From: Minisyncoccota bacterium
GTDB lineage: Bacteria; Pseudomonadota; Alphaproteobacteria; Elsterales; Elsteraceae
Assembly (NCBI GenBank): GCA_030054295.1
Contig: JASGCE010000004.1
Coordinates: forward strand, 1-40,399
Direction of reading: 5' to 3'
DNA: 40,399 nt
The position numbers were made by a program, and so were the translations under genes. The notes beneath the pieces were generated by a model. It was not told where the DNA came from. It did not search any database and worked only from the letters and a program-made list of their open reading frames with translations. The number at the start of each line of letters is the position of its first letter. Position 1 is the stretch's first letter. Positions 12,217 to 20,962 of the stretch are shown here, piece after piece.

Positions 12217-12665
12217 GCATCGATCCCTACGCCGTCCGCACCGTCAAGACCCCCAACGTTATGCCCCCCAAGCCCCTGTCCGATACATACCGCGACAAGA
12301 CAATCGAACGCCTCGGGCGCGCCCCTACCATGGCAGATCTTGCAACGCTTGAAAACGCCGCCCTGAGACGTGTCATGGGGACAGAGCCACAGCGTTGCGT
12401 CGGGAAAGAGCCACAGCGCCGCGTCATAGGAGATGCAACCCGCGCCGCTATGTCAGCCGCCAAGAAGGCCGAAGGCGAAGCCACGGTCAAGCGCATCCTC
12501 TCACTGATGCGCGGACCCATGACCCTCGCCGAGGTCGCCGCAGGGACAGGGATCACTCAATCTGGAGTGCGCGCCGCGCTTGACCGCGCATGGACATGCG
12601 GGATGGTCACCAAGCGGATGCACAAGGGCAAAATTTTGTGGGAGGTGGCCAATGCCAATCCGTGA
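12213..12665 (+). CDS. Phage protein with C-terminal winged helix-turn-helix
   Basis: 150 residues. The first 60 look disordered and contain an eight-residue tandem duplication, GTEPQRCV/GKEPQRRV (DNA copies at 12383-12401 and 12407-12425). A winged helix follows at about 90-145 (ILSLMRGPMTLAEVAAGTGITQSGVRAALDRAWTCGMVTKRM, MHKGKILWEV). It probably binds DNA as a late regulator or replication accessory protein; no closer family is evident. It overlaps its neighbours by four and fourteen bases. Confidence 0.65.
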   Translation: MSIDPYAVRTVKTPNVMPPKPLSDTYRDKTIERLGRAPTMADLATLENAALRRVMGTEPQRCVGKEPQRRVIGDATRAAMSAAKKAEGEATVKRILSLMRGPMTLAEVAAGTGITQSGVRAALDRAWTCGMVTKRMHKGKILWEVANANP

Positions 12666-13095
12666 GGAAAACAAGGCGCGGTATCCAGATGACTGGAAGC
12701 ATATCAGCCGGTCGATCCGTGAGGCGGCTGGCAATGCGTGCCAAGCCTGCGGCGTTGAAAATGGCAAGCTGATCTATCGGGGATCGCATGAATTGCGGCC
12801 AGCGTGGCGATATGCTGATGACCCTGTGTTTGTGAATAGTCGGTGCGCTTTTGATGGGTCCGACATACCAGGCACTACATGGGATGACTTTGACAAGGCC
12901 AAAGGCGAGCCAGTGCGCGTTGTTCTGACCGTCGCGCACCTCGACCACCAGCCAGAGAACTGCGCCCCCGATAACCTGCGCGCATGGTGCCAGAGGTGCC
13001 ACAACGCCTATGACGCGCCCATGCGCCGCGCTGGCACCCGGTCCCGCGCGAAGGCGAAAATGGCGGCGGGCGATATGTTCGGTGCCGCCAAATGA
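12652..13095 (+). CDS. HNH endonuclease
   Basis: 147 residues from the ATG at 12652, inside the end of the upstream gene. Zinc ligands CQAC (30-33), then VLTVAHLDHQPENCAPDNLRAWCQRCHNAYD (91-121), give the HNH pattern: first His97, Asn of PDNL, and the final His117 within WCQRCHN. Such phage HNH proteins occur at the end of early operons. Its role could be genome processing or homing. It is followed by the non-coding island. Confidence 0.85.
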   Translation: MPIREENKARYPDDWKHISRSIREAAGNACQACGVENGKLIYRGSHELRPAWRYADDPVFVNSRCAFDGSDIPGTTWDDFDKAKGEPVRVVLTVAHLDHQPENCAPDNLRAWCQRCHNAYDAPMRRAGTRSRAKAKMAAGDMFGAAK

Positions 13096-13239
13096 CCATC
13101 TCAACGTTTACGGGCCTTTTCTGGTCTGTCTGCCAATAACCCCTCACAACAGGAACCATGAGGCATGACCGCCCGCGCCGTTGCAGGTAAAGCGGCGGCG
13201 TTGACGTGGCGGGCGGGATGGGGCATAAGGCGGAAGTGA

Positions 13240-13318
13240 GCGGGCCGACAAGGTGAAGGGGCCACCAGCAGCCTTCCAAGCTGAAGATCGCGGAGTTCGA
13301 CTCTCCCGGCCCGCTCCA
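13240..13318 (+). tRNA. tRNA-Gly (anticodon TCC), CCA encoded
   Basis: Acceptor arms GCGGGCC (13240-13246) and GGCCCGC are perfectly complementary and followed by discriminator T and CCA. The anticodon arm GCAGC-CTTCCAA-GCTGA gives TCC in the loop. The T arm is CGGAG-TTCGACT-CTCCC. U73 and the CTTCCAA loop are typical of bacterial tRNA-Gly(TCC). The D arm is unusual: the best stem GGTG/CACC lies five bases from the acceptor stem, not two, and the base of the anticodon stem is a G-A mismatch. It may be a degenerating or modified phage tRNA. Confidence 0.8.
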
Positions 13319-13328
13319 TCACCCAACC

Positions 13329-13358
13329 TTGACCCCTAGCCCCCCCTTGCGGTATAAG
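13329..13358 (+). promoter_or_regulatory. Promoter downstream of the tRNA, with extended box
   Basis: TTGACC (13329-13334), 18-bp spacer, TATAAG (13353-13358). The -35 lies in the longer box CCCAACCTTGACCCC (13322-13336), which recurs at 13558 and in a shorter form at 14281. The predicted transcript starts near 13365, at the beginning of the structured segment. Confidence 0.5.
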
Positions 13359-13364
13359 GGGGTC

Positions 13365-13440
13365 GTGAGCGGCGGCGTTATCAGAGGTTTGCTTCTCCGA
13401 CGCGCGGAAGGTGCACAGGAAGCGCGTTAGAACCGCCGGA
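13365..13440 (+). ncRNA. Candidate structured non-coding RNA
   Basis: Directly behind the promoter, outer arms CGGCGG (13370-13375) and CCGCCG (13433-13438) enclose a perfect inner stem ACGCGC/GCGCGT (13400-13405 and 13422-13427) and an imperfect hairpin around 13383-13397, consistent with a three-way junction. No convincing coding frame crosses the segment and no clear terminator was found. Covariation among relatives would be needed to trust it. Confidence 0.3.
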
Positions 13441-13684
13441 AAGAGCGCAAGGCTGAATCTGTGATAAGACCGTGCGAAGCTGGCGCGGGGATAAGACAGA
13501 GGGTCTGAAGTACTTGCGAAATCGAGAAGATGGCTTGTCCATTCGCCGCTCACATTCCCCAACCTTGACCCCTTGCCCCCCTGCGGCAGAGAGCTGGCCG
13601 CAAATGATGGGTCAGCGTCAGCAAGAACACCTTGACTGCCGGGTAAAGGGCAGCGGTCATGCGGATGGAGCCGGGCTGGTAGGC
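13441..13684 (+). other. Non-coding stretch with repeat box and hairpin
   Basis: No gene is supported here. It holds a second CCCAACCTTGACCCC box (13558-13572) followed by a C-run and TGCGG, as at the first copy but without a matching -10. It also holds a perfect TGCGGC-N9-GCCGCA hairpin (13582-13602). Short frames on either strand lack start signals and protein-like composition. Confidence 0.5.
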
Positions 13685-13713
13685 TTGATGATGTTGCTGA
13701 ACTGTGCCATAAA
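13685..13713 (+). promoter_or_regulatory. Possible promoter for the HNH-AP2 gene
   Basis: TTGATG (13685-13690), 17-bp spacer, CATAAA (13708-13713). Only moderately consensus-like, but correctly placed upstream of the hairpin and gene that follow. Confidence 0.35.
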
Positions 13714-13717
13714 AGAC

Positions 13718-13746
13718 GGGCGGGGAGACGCCAATCTCACCCGCCC
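13718..13746 (+). promoter_or_regulatory. Strong hairpin in the leader of the HNH-AP2 gene
   Basis: GGGCGGG-GAG (13718-13727) pairs with CTC-A-CCCGCCC (13736-13746), with the loop ACGCCAAT and one bulged base. It lies about 24 bases before the ATG at 13771 and has no U-run, so it may be an attenuator or a 5' stabiliser; a weak terminator is possible. Confidence 0.45.
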
Positions 13747-13770
13747 ACACCAGCAGATAGGGCCTGCCAG

Positions 13771-14280
13771 ATGACCAAACCTATACGACAAATTCGCATT
13801 GAGGGCAATATTGCCTATGTCCCTTTGACCAAGGGATATGAGGCTGTGATCGATGCTGTGGACGTTCCGCTTGTGGAAGGCTGGAACTGGCATACGGCAA
13901 ACAGCCGAAATATGGTCTATGCCGTAAGGCGTGAATACAGCGGCATGACAAGCGTTTTTGTGAAGATGCACGTGCTGATCGGATCGCCGCCAGATGGATT
14001 CTTGGTGGATCACATCAACGGGAATGGCATAGACAATCGACGCGCCAACCTTCGCCACGCCACAAGGGCACAGAACAGTAGGAACCAAGGGATAGCCAGT
14101 CACAACACGAGCGGCTTTAAAGGCGTAAGCATCAAGAAGGGTGCGAAAAAGTATCGCGCCGCCATTTGCATCGAAGGCAAGATGAAGCATCTAGGGCTTT
14201 TCCCCACTGCAGAAAAAGCCCATGCGGCATATGTTGCGGCAAGCCTAAGCCTTCACGGCGAGTTCGGAAGGCGCGAGTGA
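13771..14280 (+). CDS. HNH homing endonuclease with AP2 DNA-binding domain
   Basis: 169 residues. The HNH_3 core is LVDHINGNGIDNRRANLRHATRAQN (78-102), with His81 and the two Asn as HNH residues. An AP2-type domain follows (about 110-162: TSGFKGVSIKKGAKKYRAAICIEGKMKHLGLFPTAEKAHAAYVAA). HNH-AP2 proteins are selfish free-standing homing nucleases; in several phages an HNH protein beside the terminase also assists packaging. Its place immediately upstream of the terminase genes allows either reading. Confidence 0.88.
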   Translation: MTKPIRQIRIEGNIAYVPLTKGYEAVIDAVDVPLVEGWNWHTANSRNMVYAVRREYSGMTSVFVKMHVLIGSPPDGFLVDHINGNGIDNRRANLRHATRAQNSRNQGIASHNTSGFKGVSIKKGAKKYRAAICIEGKMKHLGLFPTAEKAHAAYVAASLSLHGEFGRRE

Positions 14281-14286
14281 CCCAAC

Positions 14287-14315
14287 TTGACCAACCCACC
14301 ACGAAAGGCTAGATT
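14287..14315 (+). promoter_or_regulatory. Late promoter candidate before the terminase genes
   Basis: TTGACC (14287-14292), 17-bp spacer, TAGATT (14310-14315), just before the small terminase ATG at 14322. The -35 is embedded in CCCAACTTGACC (14281-14292), the short form of the box seen at 13322 and 13558. The transcript would have almost no leader. Confidence 0.5.
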
Positions 14316-14321
14316 TGCGGC

Positions 14322-14762
14322 ATGGCGGGCAGACCGACAGACTACCGTGAGGCGTATGCCGAAGGCGCGCGAAAGCTCGCCAATCTTGGCGCAACTGATG
14401 CCGAGATTGCCGACTTCTTCGAAGTGGACGTTCGCACCATCTACCGATGGAAGAATACCCACGACGATTTTTGTCAGGCCCTAAAGGCTGGCAAGGAGCA
14501 AGCGGACGAGCGCGTTGAACGGTCTTTGTATCACAAGGCCGTTGGTTACGAGCAGAAAGCCGTCAAGATTTTCATGCCCGCAGGTGCAGATAAGCCAGTC
14601 TATGCTGAATACGTCGAGAAACTTGCGCCGGACACGACAGCAGCAATCTTCTGGCTGAAGAACCGTCGAAGCCAAGAGTGGCGCGACAAGATCACCCACG
14701 AGGGCACAGGCCCCGAGGGCGAAATCATCTTCAAGACCGTCTATCACACCAAGGATGGTTGA
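14322..14762 (+). CDS. terS: Terminase small subunit
   Basis: 146 residues beginning MAGRPTDYREAYAEGARKLA. An N-terminal HTH (ATDAEIADFFEVDVRTIYRWKNTH, 24-47) is the DNA-recognition domain. A helical oligomerisation segment and the conserved YEQKAVKIF...TAAIFWLKNRRSQEWRDK block, common to phage small terminases of this class, follow. It recognises the phage packaging site and loads the large subunit. It overlaps the large-subunit gene by eight bases. Confidence 0.88.
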   Translation: MAGRPTDYREAYAEGARKLANLGATDAEIADFFEVDVRTIYRWKNTHDDFCQALKAGKEQADERVERSLYHKAVGYEQKAVKIFMPAGADKPVYAEYVEKLAPDTTAAIFWLKNRRSQEWRDKITHEGTGPEGEIIFKTVYHTKDG

Positions 14763-16104
14763 ATACGTCTACAACGTCCGCTGGTATCAGGAAGCGTTCC
14801 ACCGCGCCTTGGTCGAACGCACCCACGACCGCCTGATTGCGATCTGGCACCGACGCGCGGGCAAGGATGACGTGCTGCTTGACGCCATGCGGACGCTGGC
14901 GCTCAAGGACCCTGGCACATACTGGCACTGCTTTCCGGAGCAGAAACAGGCGCGCAAGGCCATCTGGAATGGTGTGAACGGCAACACCGGCAAGCGCCGC
15001 ATTTTCGAAGCATTCCCGCAGGCCATCATCAAGCGGATGCAGGACGATGACATGTTCATCGAACTGAAGAACGGGGCCACGTTCCAACTGATCGGGTCAG
15101 ACCGCTATGACAGCACCGTGGGTTCAGGCCCCAAGGGCATCGGCTATTCGGAATGGGCGCTGTCCAACCCTGCTGCCTGGGCATACCACCAGCCCATGAT
15201 CCGCGAAACCAAGGGCTTTGCCGCGTTCATCACCACGCCACGAGGTCGCAACCACGCAAAGACCATGTTCGACAACGCGACCGGGCCAAACTGGTTCCGG
15301 GAGATTCTGAGCGTTGAGGACACGGGCGCACTATCGGCAGATGACAGGTCCGAGGCGCTTGCGGAATATGTGGCCCTGTATGGCGAGGACATGGGCTATT
15401 CGCTCTACAACCAGGAATATTTATGTGACTTCAACGCTGCGATCCTCGGTGCGTTCTACCCCCGCGAAATGCTGGCGACCCGCAATGAGGGGCGCATAGA
15501 CCCGACGCTTGAGGCGCTGCCGGATCGGCCCGTGCATCGCGCTTGGGACATTGGGGTCAGGGACGACACGTCAATCTGGTGGTTTCAGGTGGTCGGCGGG
15601 CAAGTGTTCATTCTCGACTGCTACAGCACCAACGGCGTCGGAATCGACCATTATGCCGAGGTCTGCGAGCAACGTGCGGCGGAGCATGGCTGGATAAGCG
15701 GGACGGACTTTGTGCCGCATGACGCGAAGGTCAAGGAATGGGGCACGGGCCGAACGCGGGTTGAGACGATGCAGGGCTTTGGCCTGAAGCCCCAGCTGGC
15801 GCCCATGGCGGGCGTGCTGGACGGGATCAACGCGGTGCGGCGGACGTTGCCCCTGTGCGTGTTTCACCCCCGCGCTGAGGTGGGCTTGGCGGCACTGGAA
15901 CAATACCGGCGCGAGTGGGATGACGGCAAGAAGGCGTTCAAGGCCAACGCGCTGCATGACTGGACGTCACACTACGCGGACGCTTTCCGCTATCTCGCCT
16001 TGGCGTGGCGGCTGATCCGGCCCGAACCGATGGGACAATTGCCAAAGGCACAAGGAACGCCTATGATGTTCAAGCCAAGGCCCCCAGGCAGGATAAGAGT
16101 GTGA
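14755..16104 (+). CDS. terL: Terminase large subunit
   Basis: 449 residues. The ATPase has a Walker A-like HRRAGKDD (32-39), a Walker B ending in GIGYSEWAL (Glu133 catalytic) and coupling motif TTPRGRNH (160-167). The RNase H-like nuclease shows AWDIGVRDD (Asp265, Asp270) and a final DWTSHYADAFRYLA carboxylate. It pumps DNA into proheads and cuts concatemers. The length is typical of this compact class. It overlaps the small subunit and is four bases from the portal gene. Confidence 0.95.
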   Translation: MVEYVYNVRWYQEAFHRALVERTHDRLIAIWHRRAGKDDVLLDAMRTLALKDPGTYWHCFPEQKQARKAIWNGVNGNTGKRRIFEAFPQAIIKRMQDDDMFIELKNGATFQLIGSDRYDSTVGSGPKGIGYSEWALSNPAAWAYHQPMIRETKGFAAFITTPRGRNHAKTMFDNATGPNWFREILSVEDTGALSADDRSEALAEYVALYGEDMGYSLYNQEYLCDFNAAILGAFYPREMLATRNEGRIDPTLEALPDRPVHRAWDIGVRDDTSIWWFQVVGGQVFILDCYSTNGVGIDHYAEVCEQRAAEHGWISGTDFVPHDAKVKEWGTGRTRVETMQGFGLKPQLAPMAGVLDGINAVRRTLPLCVFHPRAEVGLAALEQYRREWDDGKKAFKANALHDWTSHYADAFRYLALAWRLIRPEPMGQLPKAQGTPMMFKPRPPGRIRV

Positions 16105-16107
16105 CGC

Positions 16108-18546
16108 ATGGAAGCTGATCTTGACGAGCCTGAGCCGAACGATTCCGCCTATTGGCTAGACATGATCAGCGATGCGGAAGCCAAGTTCCAGGACTGGCAG
16201 GACGCGGCGGACAGCATTGACAGGATTTACGGCAACCTCTCGGAATTGCGCAATCTGAGCCGGGATCGAGACTTCCAGCTATTCTGGTCCAATGTGCAGG
16301 TTATGGGGCCTTCGATCTATGCGCGCGCGCCCGTGCCTGTCGTCACGCCGAAGTTCAAAGACCGCCGCCCACTCTATCGCACATCTGCCGAGCTTCTGGA
16401 GCGGTGCTGCATCATCAGCTTCGACATGGCCGATATTGACCAGCACATGGTTGCCCTGCGGGATGATCTGTCAATCGTGGGCCGTGGCGCCGCTTGGGTT
16501 CGGTACGAAAGCGACAATGGCGATGAGATTTTTTACGAGCACTTGGACCGCAAGGACTTCCTGCATGAGCCTGCGCGCAAATGGGCAGAGGTGGATTGGG
16601 TTGCCCGCCGCGCATGGATGACCAAAGAGGAGATGAAGAAACGCTTCGGGGAAGTCGCTGATGAAGTGTCATACGAAATGCGCCGGGATGAAAAGGACAG
16701 CCTGTCGGCCACCAGCAAGTGTGGCGTGTGGGAGCTTTGGTGCAAGTCCAAGAACAAGGTTGTCTGGGTCACCTCTGGCTGTGACCGCACGCTTGAAGAG
16801 GATGAGCCGTATCTGAAGCTGGCAGGGTTTTTCCCCTGCCCCAGGCCAGCCTTCGCCACGCTGCAGCGCCGCACGCTGATCCCTGTGCCGGATATGCTGT
16901 TCTACAAGGATCAGCTTGAGGAGGTGAACAGCCTTACGCGCCGCATTCACGCGCTGGCTGATGCCTTGAAGGTTCGGGGCTTCTACTCTGGATCGGGGGA
17001 TATTGGCGGGGCCATCGAACGCGCCATTGCCCTGACAGATGACACACAAATTCTGGTCCCGGTGCCCGCAATGGCCGCGCTGATGCAAGGCGCCGGGGAA
17101 CCTATCGTCTGGTTGCCATTGGAGATGGTCGCGAACACGATCACCGGTCTGATTGAGCTTCGGCGGCAGGTTATTGACGATGTTTACCAGATCATCGGGC
17201 TTTCCGACATCATGCGCGGATCGACTGTGGCGAGCGAAACTCTTGGTGCGCAGCAGTTGAAGCAGCAGAATGGGTCCTATCGTGTTCGGGACAAGCAAAA
17301 CGAGCTTGTTAGAGTGGCGCGTGATCTGGTCCGTATCGGCGCGGAAATCATGGCTAACGAATTCAGCAGAAAATCGCTTGAGGAAATGAGCCAGATTCAA
17401 CTGCCCACGGCGGCAGAGAACAAAAAGAAGCTGAAGGACTATGAGGCCAAGGCCCGCGCGGAACTGGAAGGGTTGATGGCTAAGGCCGAGGAAATGGCCA
17501 TGCAGGCGCAACAGTCCGGCGAGCAAGTGGACCCGGCCCAAGCCGAAGCGCAATTTCAGCAACAGCAACAGGCGGTATTGGCCAAGTGGTCCAAGATTAT
17601 CGATGATTGCCGCGAAGAGGTCACCATTGATGCGGTGATGGAGTTCATCAAGAACGAAAAGATGCGGCCTTTTGCGCTGGATATCGAAACGGATTCCACC
17701 ATTTACCCGGACGAAATGGCGGAGAAAAACAGCCGTCAGGAATTCATGGTGGCATTCTCCAGCACAATGCAGTCACTAATGCCGCTGTTCCAATTGGGGC
17801 CGCAGGCTGTTGCACTTTCTGGCGGGCTCGCCAAGTTTGCGCTTTCTCCCTACCGCGTTGGGCGGGAGTTGGAGGGCTTGATTGACGACTTTGCCGATCA
17901 GGGGCCGCAAATGGCCGAGAGAATGCAGGCGGCAAATGGTCAGGATGACGGGCTGTCCGAAGCGCAGGGCAAGCTGGCCGAGGCGGAAATGCAGAAGGCC
18001 CAGGCGCAAATGGCCAAGGTTCAGGCCGATACCGTGCTGAAGCAGGCTGAAGGCGAACGCAAGACGGCGGAGGCTGCGGCCAAGGCGCAGGGCGATCAGG
18101 GCAAACTGCAACTGGAAATGATCAAGCTGCAACAGGCCGCGACTGACGGCGCGATCAAGGGCAAAGAGGCACAATCCCGCGTGGACATGATGAAGGCGCA
18201 AACCATGAAGTTGCTGACCGAGGCGGGCGTCATGCTTTCGGAGCAACAGTTGAACGAGTTCAACAGCCTTGCGGACGTTGAACTGCGGAAGAACGGGCAG
18301 GCGATGGACGCGGCCAAGCCTGCGATGGGACTCGGGGAGCCGGGCGAGGCACCGGAAGGCCCAGGCGAAGCCCCCAAGGGCGCTGGCGTGACCACAAACG
18401 CGGTGATGGAGGGCTTGCAGATGCTGGGGCAGATGATGGCGCAACAGAGCGCTATCTTGGCGCAGGTGGCGTCTGCGGTATCGGCCCCAAAGGAGATCGT
18501 GCGCGGCCCTGATGGCCGAGCGATGGGTGTGAGGACGATGCAATGA
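16108..18546 (+). CDS. Portal protein
   Basis: 812 residues, the size class of P22-like portals. The N-terminal part (NLSRDRDFQLFWSNVQVMGPSIYARAP...) and the middle (DIMRGSTVASETLGAQQLKQQNGSYRV, about 370-400) carry the portal signatures. From about residue 440 onward the protein is rich in Gln/Ala/Glu with long coiled coils, likely the barrel or crown. It forms the dodecameric ring at the unique vertex through which DNA is packed and ejected. It overlaps the next small gene by four bases. Confidence 0.92.
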   Translation: MEADLDEPEPNDSAYWLDMISDAEAKFQDWQDAADSIDRIYGNLSELRNLSRDRDFQLFWSNVQVMGPSIYARAPVPVVTPKFKDRRPLYRTSAELLERCCIISFDMADIDQHMVALRDDLSIVGRGAAWVRYESDNGDEIFYEHLDRKDFLHEPARKWAEVDWVARRAWMTKEEMKKRFGEVADEVSYEMRRDEKDSLSATSKCGVWELWCKSKNKVVWVTSGCDRTLEEDEPYLKLAGFFPCPRPAFATLQRRTLIPVPDMLFYKDQLEEVNSLTRRIHALADALKVRGFYSGSGDIGGAIERAIALTDDTQILVPVPAMAALMQGAGEPIVWLPLEMVANTITGLIELRRQVIDDVYQIIGLSDIMRGSTVASETLGAQQLKQQNGSYRVRDKQNELVRVARDLVRIGAEIMANEFSRKSLEEMSQIQLPTAAENKKKLKDYEAKARAELEGLMAKAEEMAMQAQQSGEQVDPAQAEAQFQQQQQAVLAKWSKIIDDCREEVTIDAVMEFIKNEKMRPFALDIETDSTIYPDEMAEKNSRQEFMVAFSSTMQSLMPLFQLGPQAVALSGGLAKFALSPYRVGRELEGLIDDFADQGPQMAERMQAANGQDDGLSEAQGKLAEAEMQKAQAQMAKVQADTVLKQAEGERKTAEAAAKAQGDQGKLQLEMIKLQQAATDGAIKGKEAQSRVDMMKAQTMKLLTEAGVMLSEQQLNEFNSLADVELRKNGQAMDAAKPAMGLGEPGEAPEGPGEAPKGAGVTTNAVMEGLQMLGQMMAQQSAILAQVASAVSAPKEIVRGPDGRAMGVRTMQ

Positions 18547-18731
18547 TTGAAAAGGGCACAGTAATCGAAGGTCCGAACGGGCAATACTACCGCGTGGCGA
18601 GGGATTGTCATGGTGCCACGCCGGTCTTGCTGACGGACTTTGAGCCGTTTGGCGGTGCGCCTGAACCGAAGGCTAACGAAGGGATGGTTTCTTGGCTCAA
18701 TAAGTGGCTGCAAGACAGGCAGACCCAATGA
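18543..18731 (+). CDS. Small late protein (62 aa)
   Basis: It starts at an ATGA overlap with the portal and ends at an overlap with the fibre-like gene. The product [20 protein letters not shown]... is a small beta-rich domain ([32 protein letters not shown]) with a helical tail. It is probably a virion accessory or assembly protein; no family is certain. Confidence 0.6.
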   Translation: MIEKGTVIEGPNGQYYRVARDCHGATPVLLTDFEPFGGAPEPKANEGMVSWLNKWLQDRQTQ

Positions 18732-20638
18732 GCACAATCGTCACCCGAGCCGGGAAAGGCAGCCCGCTAACCCACAACGAAGTTGATGCCAACTTCACCA
18801 ACCTGAACACGGACAAGCTGGAAAACGGGGCTTCCTTCAACTCGATCACCCGTGCGCAGATCGAGGCAGCCCTGATTGCCGGGGCGAACGTCACCATCAC
18901 GCCTGCCGGATCAGGGGCAGCCCGAACGCTTACCATCGCGGCTTCGGGCGGCGGGGGCGTCACTGACGGCGATAAGGGCGATATCACGGTTTCGGGCGGC
19001 GGTGCGACGTGGACTATCGACGCGGGTGCAGTGACGGTTTCCAAGATGGCGAACCTCGCGGCCAGCACGATCCTGGGGAACGACACCGGGGCTGGCGCGG
19101 CCCCTATTGCCCTGACTGTGGCGCAGGTCAAGACGCTCTTGGCCTATACCCCGGCGGACATCGGCGCGGCCACGGCGGCGCAAGCGAACGCCACGCATAC
19201 CGGGGATGCGACGGGGGCCACCGCCCTTACCTTGGCGACGGTCAACAGTAACGTTGGTTCGTTTGGGTCGGCTACTCAGGTCATGACGCAGACCGTCAAC
19301 GCCAAGGGCCTGACCACGGCTGCGGCAAGTGTGGCCATTGCCATTCCGGCTTCGCAGATCACCGACTTCGCCACTGCGGTTGCAGCTACAGCGGCAGTGG
19401 CGGCGAACACTGCTAAGGTCACCAATGCGACCCACACTGGCGATGTTACCGGCTCAGGCGCGCTGACCATTGCTAACGATGTCGTCACGAATGCCAAACT
19501 TGCGAACGTCGCCACGGCCACCATCAAGGGCCGCACAACGGCTGGCACGGGCGACCCGGAGGACCTGACCGGAACGCAGGCCACAGCTCTGCTGGACGCC
19601 TTCACCAGCGGGGCTAAGGGTCTTGCCCCTGCATCTGGCGGCGGGACGGCCAACTTCCTGCGAGCGGACGGGACTTGGGCTGCCCCGCCCGGGGGTGGTG
19701 GGGGATCCCCGGGCGGGGCGAGCGGCGAGGTCCAATACAACAATGCCGGGTCCTTTGCGGGTGCGCCAGACGTAGAAATTGAGGGCGGGCAGCTTAGGCT
19801 CCCATCAATATCGACCCCCTCGGCCCCGGCTGCGGGAGGTGTAAAGGTATTCGGAGCATCGACGGGTGGCCGAGGTATGGTGACGGCTCTGGCACCGACT
19901 GGCCCTGCCACAACCATGCAGCCTCATATCGGGCGATCCAACGTTTCCTGGGTCAAGCCGTTGAGCAACGGAACCACAGTCCATAACTTCGGTATGACGG
20001 TCAGCGCCACCGGGGTCCCCACGGCGGCAACGGTAGCGACGACCAACATTCACACTGCGGCGAAACGGATAGAATATGCGGTTACAACTGCCGCGACGAA
20101 CGCAGTGGCCGGGTGGAGGTCTGGCATTGGCGCGCAGAACTACATCGGCGCGGCGGGACAAAAGCACGGCGGTTTCCATGCGGTATTCCGCTTTGGTCGG
20201 TCCAGAGGGGTCGCCGCGAACGCCACACTTCGGGGGTTCACCGGGCTGACCTCATCCGGCGCACCAGTGGACGCCGAACCATCCACGCAGATGGTCAATG
20301 CTATTGGCGTCGGGTGCGACGCAGCGGATACGAACTACCATATCATCCACAGGACCGCATCCGGGGTCGCGACTAAGGTCAACACTGGCATTGCAAAAGC
20401 AGTGGCCGACACGAGCGAACTCTATGAGCTGATCCTGTTTGCCGCGCCCGGCGTCGGTGGCGCGGTCGGGTATCAGTTCACGAGAATGAGCGACGATGTG
20501 ATCTTCTCCGGGACGATTACGACCAACCTGCCAGCGGATACCACCTTGGTGCAACCCTGCGGTTGGTATTCTGTGGGCGGCACGTCATCCGTGATTGGCT
20601 ACGCGCTATCGAACTATTACAGTGAAACCTCGATCTAA
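18728..20638 (+). CDS. Tail fibre or head-fibre-like structural protein
   Basis: 636 residues from the ATG at 18728. The opening [20 protein letters not shown] is a common start of phage fibre proteins. The body has Gly/Ala/Thr-rich repeats ([61 protein letters not shown]) typical of trimeric beta-helix or collagen-like shafts. The C-terminal 230 residues form a globular beta domain ending [20 protein letters not shown]. It is probably a receptor-binding or decorating fibre. Its position right after the portal gene is unusual for a tail fibre, so a head fibre is possible. Confidence 0.8.
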   Translation: MSTIVTRAGKGSPLTHNEVDANFTNLNTDKLENGASFNSITRAQIEAALIAGANVTITPAGSGAARTLTIAASGGGGVTDGDKGDITVSGGGATWTIDAGAVTVSKMANLAASTILGNDTGAGAAPIALTVAQVKTLLAYTPADIGAATAAQANATHTGDATGATALTLATVNSNVGSFGSATQVMTQTVNAKGLTTAAASVAIAIPASQITDFATAVAATAAVAANTAKVTNATHTGDVTGSGALTIANDVVTNAKLANVATATIKGRTTAGTGDPEDLTGTQATALLDAFTSGAKGLAPASGGGTANFLRADGTWAAPPGGGGGSPGGASGEVQYNNAGSFAGAPDVEIEGGQLRLPSISTPSAPAAGGVKVFGASTGGRGMVTALAPTGPATTMQPHIGRSNVSWVKPLSNGTTVHNFGMTVSATGVPTAATVATTNIHTAAKRIEYAVTTAATNAVAGWRSGIGAQNYIGAAGQKHGGFHAVFRFGRSRGVAANATLRGFTGLTSSGAPVDAEPSTQMVNAIGVGCDAADTNYHIIHRTASGVATKVNTGIAKAVADTSELYELILFAAPGVGGAVGYQFTRMSDDVIFSGTITTNLPADTTLVQPCGWYSVGGTSSVIGYALSNYYSETSI

Positions 20639-20667
20639 CGCCAGATTGGCCCCTGAAAGGATATGAA

Positions 20668-20949
20668 ATGACCCATACCGTGACCAACGCAGCGATTGTT
20701 CTGTGCACCAATCCCCAGTTTCACAACGACTTGGCGGAGGAAGACCCGGACCAGATCAGGATTGAAGTTGAAATGCGGTGCAACGGCGCCACGGGAATCG
20801 TCGGGGGGTATGTGATTTTTCCGAGCGTCTCGACCAATGCCGTCAAGACTACGGCTGTCCGAGCGGCGGTAAACGCTGTTCTCGCGGAACATGAGCCGGG
20901 AGTGACTCTTGGCAACGCGGCTATTCAGATTGTTGGCCTTCCGGTCTAA
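20668..20949 (+). CDS. Hypothetical late protein (93 aa)
   Basis: It starts MTHTVTNAAIVLCTNPQFHN after GGAAGGA-type spacing (GAAAGGATATGAA). The sequence alternates beta-type hydrophobic segments and looks like a small virion-surface or fibre-associated domain; no family is recognised. It is followed by a strong hairpin at 20963-20983, so it ends a transcription segment with the fibre gene. Confidence 0.55.
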   Translation: MTHTVTNAAIVLCTNPQFHNDLAEEDPDQIRIEVEMRCNGATGIVGGYVIFPSVSTNAVKTTAVRAAVNAVLAEHEPGVTLGNAAIQIVGLPV

Positions 20950-20962
20950 CCACATAAAGGTA

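Noticed and set aside
13166-13240. 24-codon rightward frame just before the tRNA (MTARAVAGKAAALTW)
   Set aside because: A Shine-Dalgarno-like GAGG is too close to the ATG and the stop abuts the tRNA; probably chance.
13101-13562. Leftward frame across the tRNA and non-coding island
   Set aside because: It reads through a well-formed tRNA and hairpins, with no protein-like pattern.
16669-17568. Leftward open frame opposite the portal gene
   Set aside because: Shadow of a GC-rich coding strand; His/Leu/Arg-rich composition and no start context.
17776-18543. Second leftward open frame opposite the portal gene
   Set aside because: Shadow of the Gln/Ala-rich portal C-terminus; Leu/His/Arg-rich with no motif.
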